A DNA stretch of 6,602 bases, taken from the NCBI GenBank assembly GCA_946538875.1, contig CAMNHD010000090.1:1-6602 (forward strand). The letters are read 5' to 3'. A program made the position numbers and the translations under genes. The notes below the pieces were generated by a model. The model worked only from the letters and a program-made list of their open reading frames with translations, was not told where the DNA came from and did not search any database. Positions 5,316 through 6,602 of this stretch are shown piece by piece; positions within the stretch are counted from its first letter, which is position 1, and every line of letters begins with the position of its first letter. Origin of the DNA: an uncultured Treponema sp. (lineage in GTDB: Bacteria; Spirochaetota; Spirochaetia; Treponematales; Treponemataceae).

Positions 5316-6413
5316 CTAAAGAACCGCTATCTTGGAATCAAAGTCAACCCTTGAAACCTTTAGTGCAGTCTGAGCACGCGCAATAGTGCTCGCAGGGAAT
5401 TCCTCACCGCTTGGCAATGCAATTCCAATGATAATCCTGCAGCCGATTTCTGACAACTCATGCACCATAGTCAGGTTAAAGTCCTCCTGAATTCTGGCAC
5501 ACAGCTTTTCTACATCGTTCGGTACAAGATTTGTAAAAGCCATAAGGAATTCATTACTGCTGTAGCGGAAACATGTAAGCTCGGGGGACTTATACATCTG
5601 CAGCAGCTTTCCAAGGTTCGAGACAATGGCTTCCTGCACAGGAGCGCCCCAGGAATCTCCTATTTTTTCAAGTTCAAAAATTTCCGCCATGGCAAAGCTT
5701 ACCGGTGCGTTTTGACGGGCAAGGAAACTCTGCAGGCCAAGCCGGTTCTGAAGCCCCGTGGCAGAATCAAGACGGACCTGCTCCTGAAGATTCATAATCT
5801 CCAGCTGCTTTTGACAGACAAAGGAAATTCGCTTTTCCTCCCAGTGAATTATCACAAGCGACATCACACAAGAGGCTGTGTCTATCACAAGCGCAAGAAT
5901 CAGATTGCTCAGATAGAGCGAATCCTTTACAGTACTTGTATCCCAGTGGCCAAAGACACCTGTCATTATAGAAGCACAGAAAACCGTTATTGCAGTGGTC
6001 ACTGTGATTCTATAGTCGCAGTATACGGAAGTGATGGTTATCACCACTATGCCGGCCGCATATACCATGACAAAAAAGTCATGCATCAAGGTGGCAACAG
6101 TGAACACAAGGGCAAGCCCTATGGAGATGATGAAATTCTTGGCGGAAGCTGGGATTCTCTTGTTTTTTATCAGAATCCAGACTCCAAGCGTAATCAGTAA
6201 ATAACAGAGTGTGGGATTAAGTGTGTACCGGATAAAGTACCTCAACATTGTGCCGTCAAGGAAATTGGTATGCGGTATTATAAAGAACATTACCAGTTCG
6301 CATATGGCAATGAGTGCGCTCAAAACAATCATCATCCTGAAGTGTGACTTGCGCCATTTTCCCTGCAGGTGAGTCTTTTCCGATATATAAAAGTCATTCA
6401 GTTTGGCATTCAT
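5316..6413 (-). CDS. six-TM membrane protein with degenerate GGDEF domain
   Basis: A 365-residue inner-membrane protein. Six likely transmembrane helices lie at about 27-47, 66-83, 93-110, 112-131, 137-153 and 168-190. A short charged helix (192-215) then leads to a GGDEF-fold domain. The domain entry is canonical (DSATGLQNR, 216-224, matching D.LTGL.NR). The active site is not: SSNEF (285-289) replaces GG[D/E]EF. In the DxDxFKxINDxxG motif the metal-binding first Asp is Glu244, FK is LE and the substrate-binding Asn is Gly252, while Asp253 and Gly256 remain. The RxxD inhibitory site is absent. Known diguanylate cyclases need these residues, so this is probably an inactive GGDEF used as a sensor, binding or dimerisation module. 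The start at 6413 has no good ribosome site of its own (a possible upstream ORF ends 5 bases before it). An alternative Met27/28 would cut into helix 1. It leads a unit with larB and the decarboxylase. Confidence 0.85.
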   Translation of the reverse strand: MNAKLNDFYISEKTHLQGKWRKSHFRMMIVLSALIAICELVMFFIIPHTNFLDGTMLRYFIRYTLNPTLCYLLITLGVWILIKNKRIPASAKNFIISIGLALVFTVATLMHDFFVMVYAAGIVVITITSVYCDYRITVTTAITVFCASIMTGVFGHWDTSTVKDSLYLSNLILALVIDTASCVMSLVIIHWEEKRISFVCQKQLEIMNLQEQVRLDSATGLQNRLGLQSFLARQNAPVSFAMAEIFELEKIGDSWGAPVQEAIVSNLGKLLQMYKSPELTCFRYSSNEFLMAFTNLVPNDVEKLCARIQEDFNLTMVHELSEIGCRIIIGIALPSGEEFPASTIARAQTALKVSRVDFDSKIAVL

Positions 6414-6418
6414 TCGTT

Positions 6419-6478
6419 CTAAGATGATAACCCCTGTACAGAAAATTTATCTGAAAGCCCATTAATTCGCTCAAACAT
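6419..6478 (-). CDS. possible 19-residue upstream ORF before the GGDEF-like gene
   Basis: ATG at 6478, preceded by AAAAGGA with a 6-base gap, encodes MFERINGLSDKFSVQGLSS and stops with TAG five bases before the ATG of the membrane GGDEF-like gene, in a different frame. The ribosome site is better than that of the downstream gene, which suggests translational coupling. However, the promoter at 6493-6521 would start transcription at about 6485-6488, leaving only a 7- to 10-base leader. The ORF may therefore be read nearly leaderless or not at all. Speculative. Confidence 0.3.
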   Translation of the reverse strand: MFERINGLSDKFSVQGLSS

Positions 6479-6492
6479 GGATATTCCTTTTG

Positions 6493-6521
6493 ATGATAGC
6501 ACACAGAGTCCATTTTATCAA
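6493..6521 (-). promoter_or_regulatory. sigma70-type promoter of the GGDEF-like/larB/decarboxylase unit
   Basis: Minus strand: TTGATA (6521 to 6516, five of six), a 17-base spacer, and TATCAT (6498 to 6493, five of six), preceded by TGC as an extended -10. It predicts a start near 6486 and a leader of about 70 bases before the GGDEF-like gene. The remaining 6522-6602 is AT-rich non-coding sequence with no gene visible. Confidence 0.7.
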
Positions 6522-6602
6522 TAAATTTTCCACCATGACGTTAATTGAGACACATTTCCGAAAATTTTTGCACTAAAAACTCACGTTTTCCAGGCTGAAT
6601 TG

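Noticed and set aside
5460..6200. Long open frame (246 codons) on the + strand
   Set aside because: It lies wholly antisense to the GGDEF-like gene, whose membrane helices and DSATGLQNR motif are coherent. The + product has no recognisable domain and a composition typical of a shadow frame.
6523..6567. Inverted repeat AAATTTTC / GAAAATTT upstream of the operon promoter
   Set aside because: Eight AT-rich bases separated by 29 bases can easily arise by chance in this composition; no further symmetry supports an operator.

Overview
The window reads like a stretch of a spirochaete chromosome, most likely a host-associated or rumen-type Treponema. The hints are a secreted SUMF1-fold protein (a family often found in Treponema), moderate GC, spirochaete-like codon use and a short bacterial SRP RNA. 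No marker gene fixes the species, so this is inference at moderate confidence. There is no CRISPR array, insertion sequence, tRNA or rRNA.

Layout. The left part (1-1113, + strand) holds the C-terminal half of a MATE-family multidrug/cation antiporter, cut by the window edge, then an 89-residue three-helix membrane protein of unknown role that starts at TTG behind a good AGGAG site. It converges with a 534-residue secreted protein (1152-2756, - strand): signal peptide, helical TPR-like N-terminus and a C-terminal SUMF1/FGE-like domain. That gene has an extended -10 promoter and a 30-bp dyad in its leader.

The 472-bp stretch 2757-3228 has no protein gene but is not empty. From left to right it holds the leader dyad and promoter of the SUMF1 gene, a GC-rich palindrome-bearing island (about 2930-3023) that may be a dispersed repeat, a near-consensus sigma70 promoter (3024-3052), and a complete small signal recognition particle RNA gene (ffs, about 3059-3167, + strand) with its closing stem and T8 terminator. 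Three bases further on begins the T-tract of the oppositely oriented terminator of the decarboxylase gene.

The right part (3229-6521, - strand) looks like one transcription unit starting at a strong promoter (6493-6521). Its order is a possible 19-codon upstream ORF, a six-TM protein with a degenerate GGDEF domain, larB (first enzyme of nickel-pincer nucleotide cofactor synthesis), and a type III-fold PLP ornithine/lysine decarboxylase. A hairpin inside the end of larB and an internal promoter just behind it suggest the decarboxylase is also expressed separately. No larA, larC or larE is visible, so the link between larB, the signalling-like protein and polyamine synthesis is a question and not a conclusion.

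The main additions beyond the protein genes are the SRP RNA with its promoter and terminator, the facing terminators, the GC-rich palindromic island, the degenerate GGDEF active site, and the regulatory structures at the larB/decarboxylase junction and upstream of the GGDEF-like gene.
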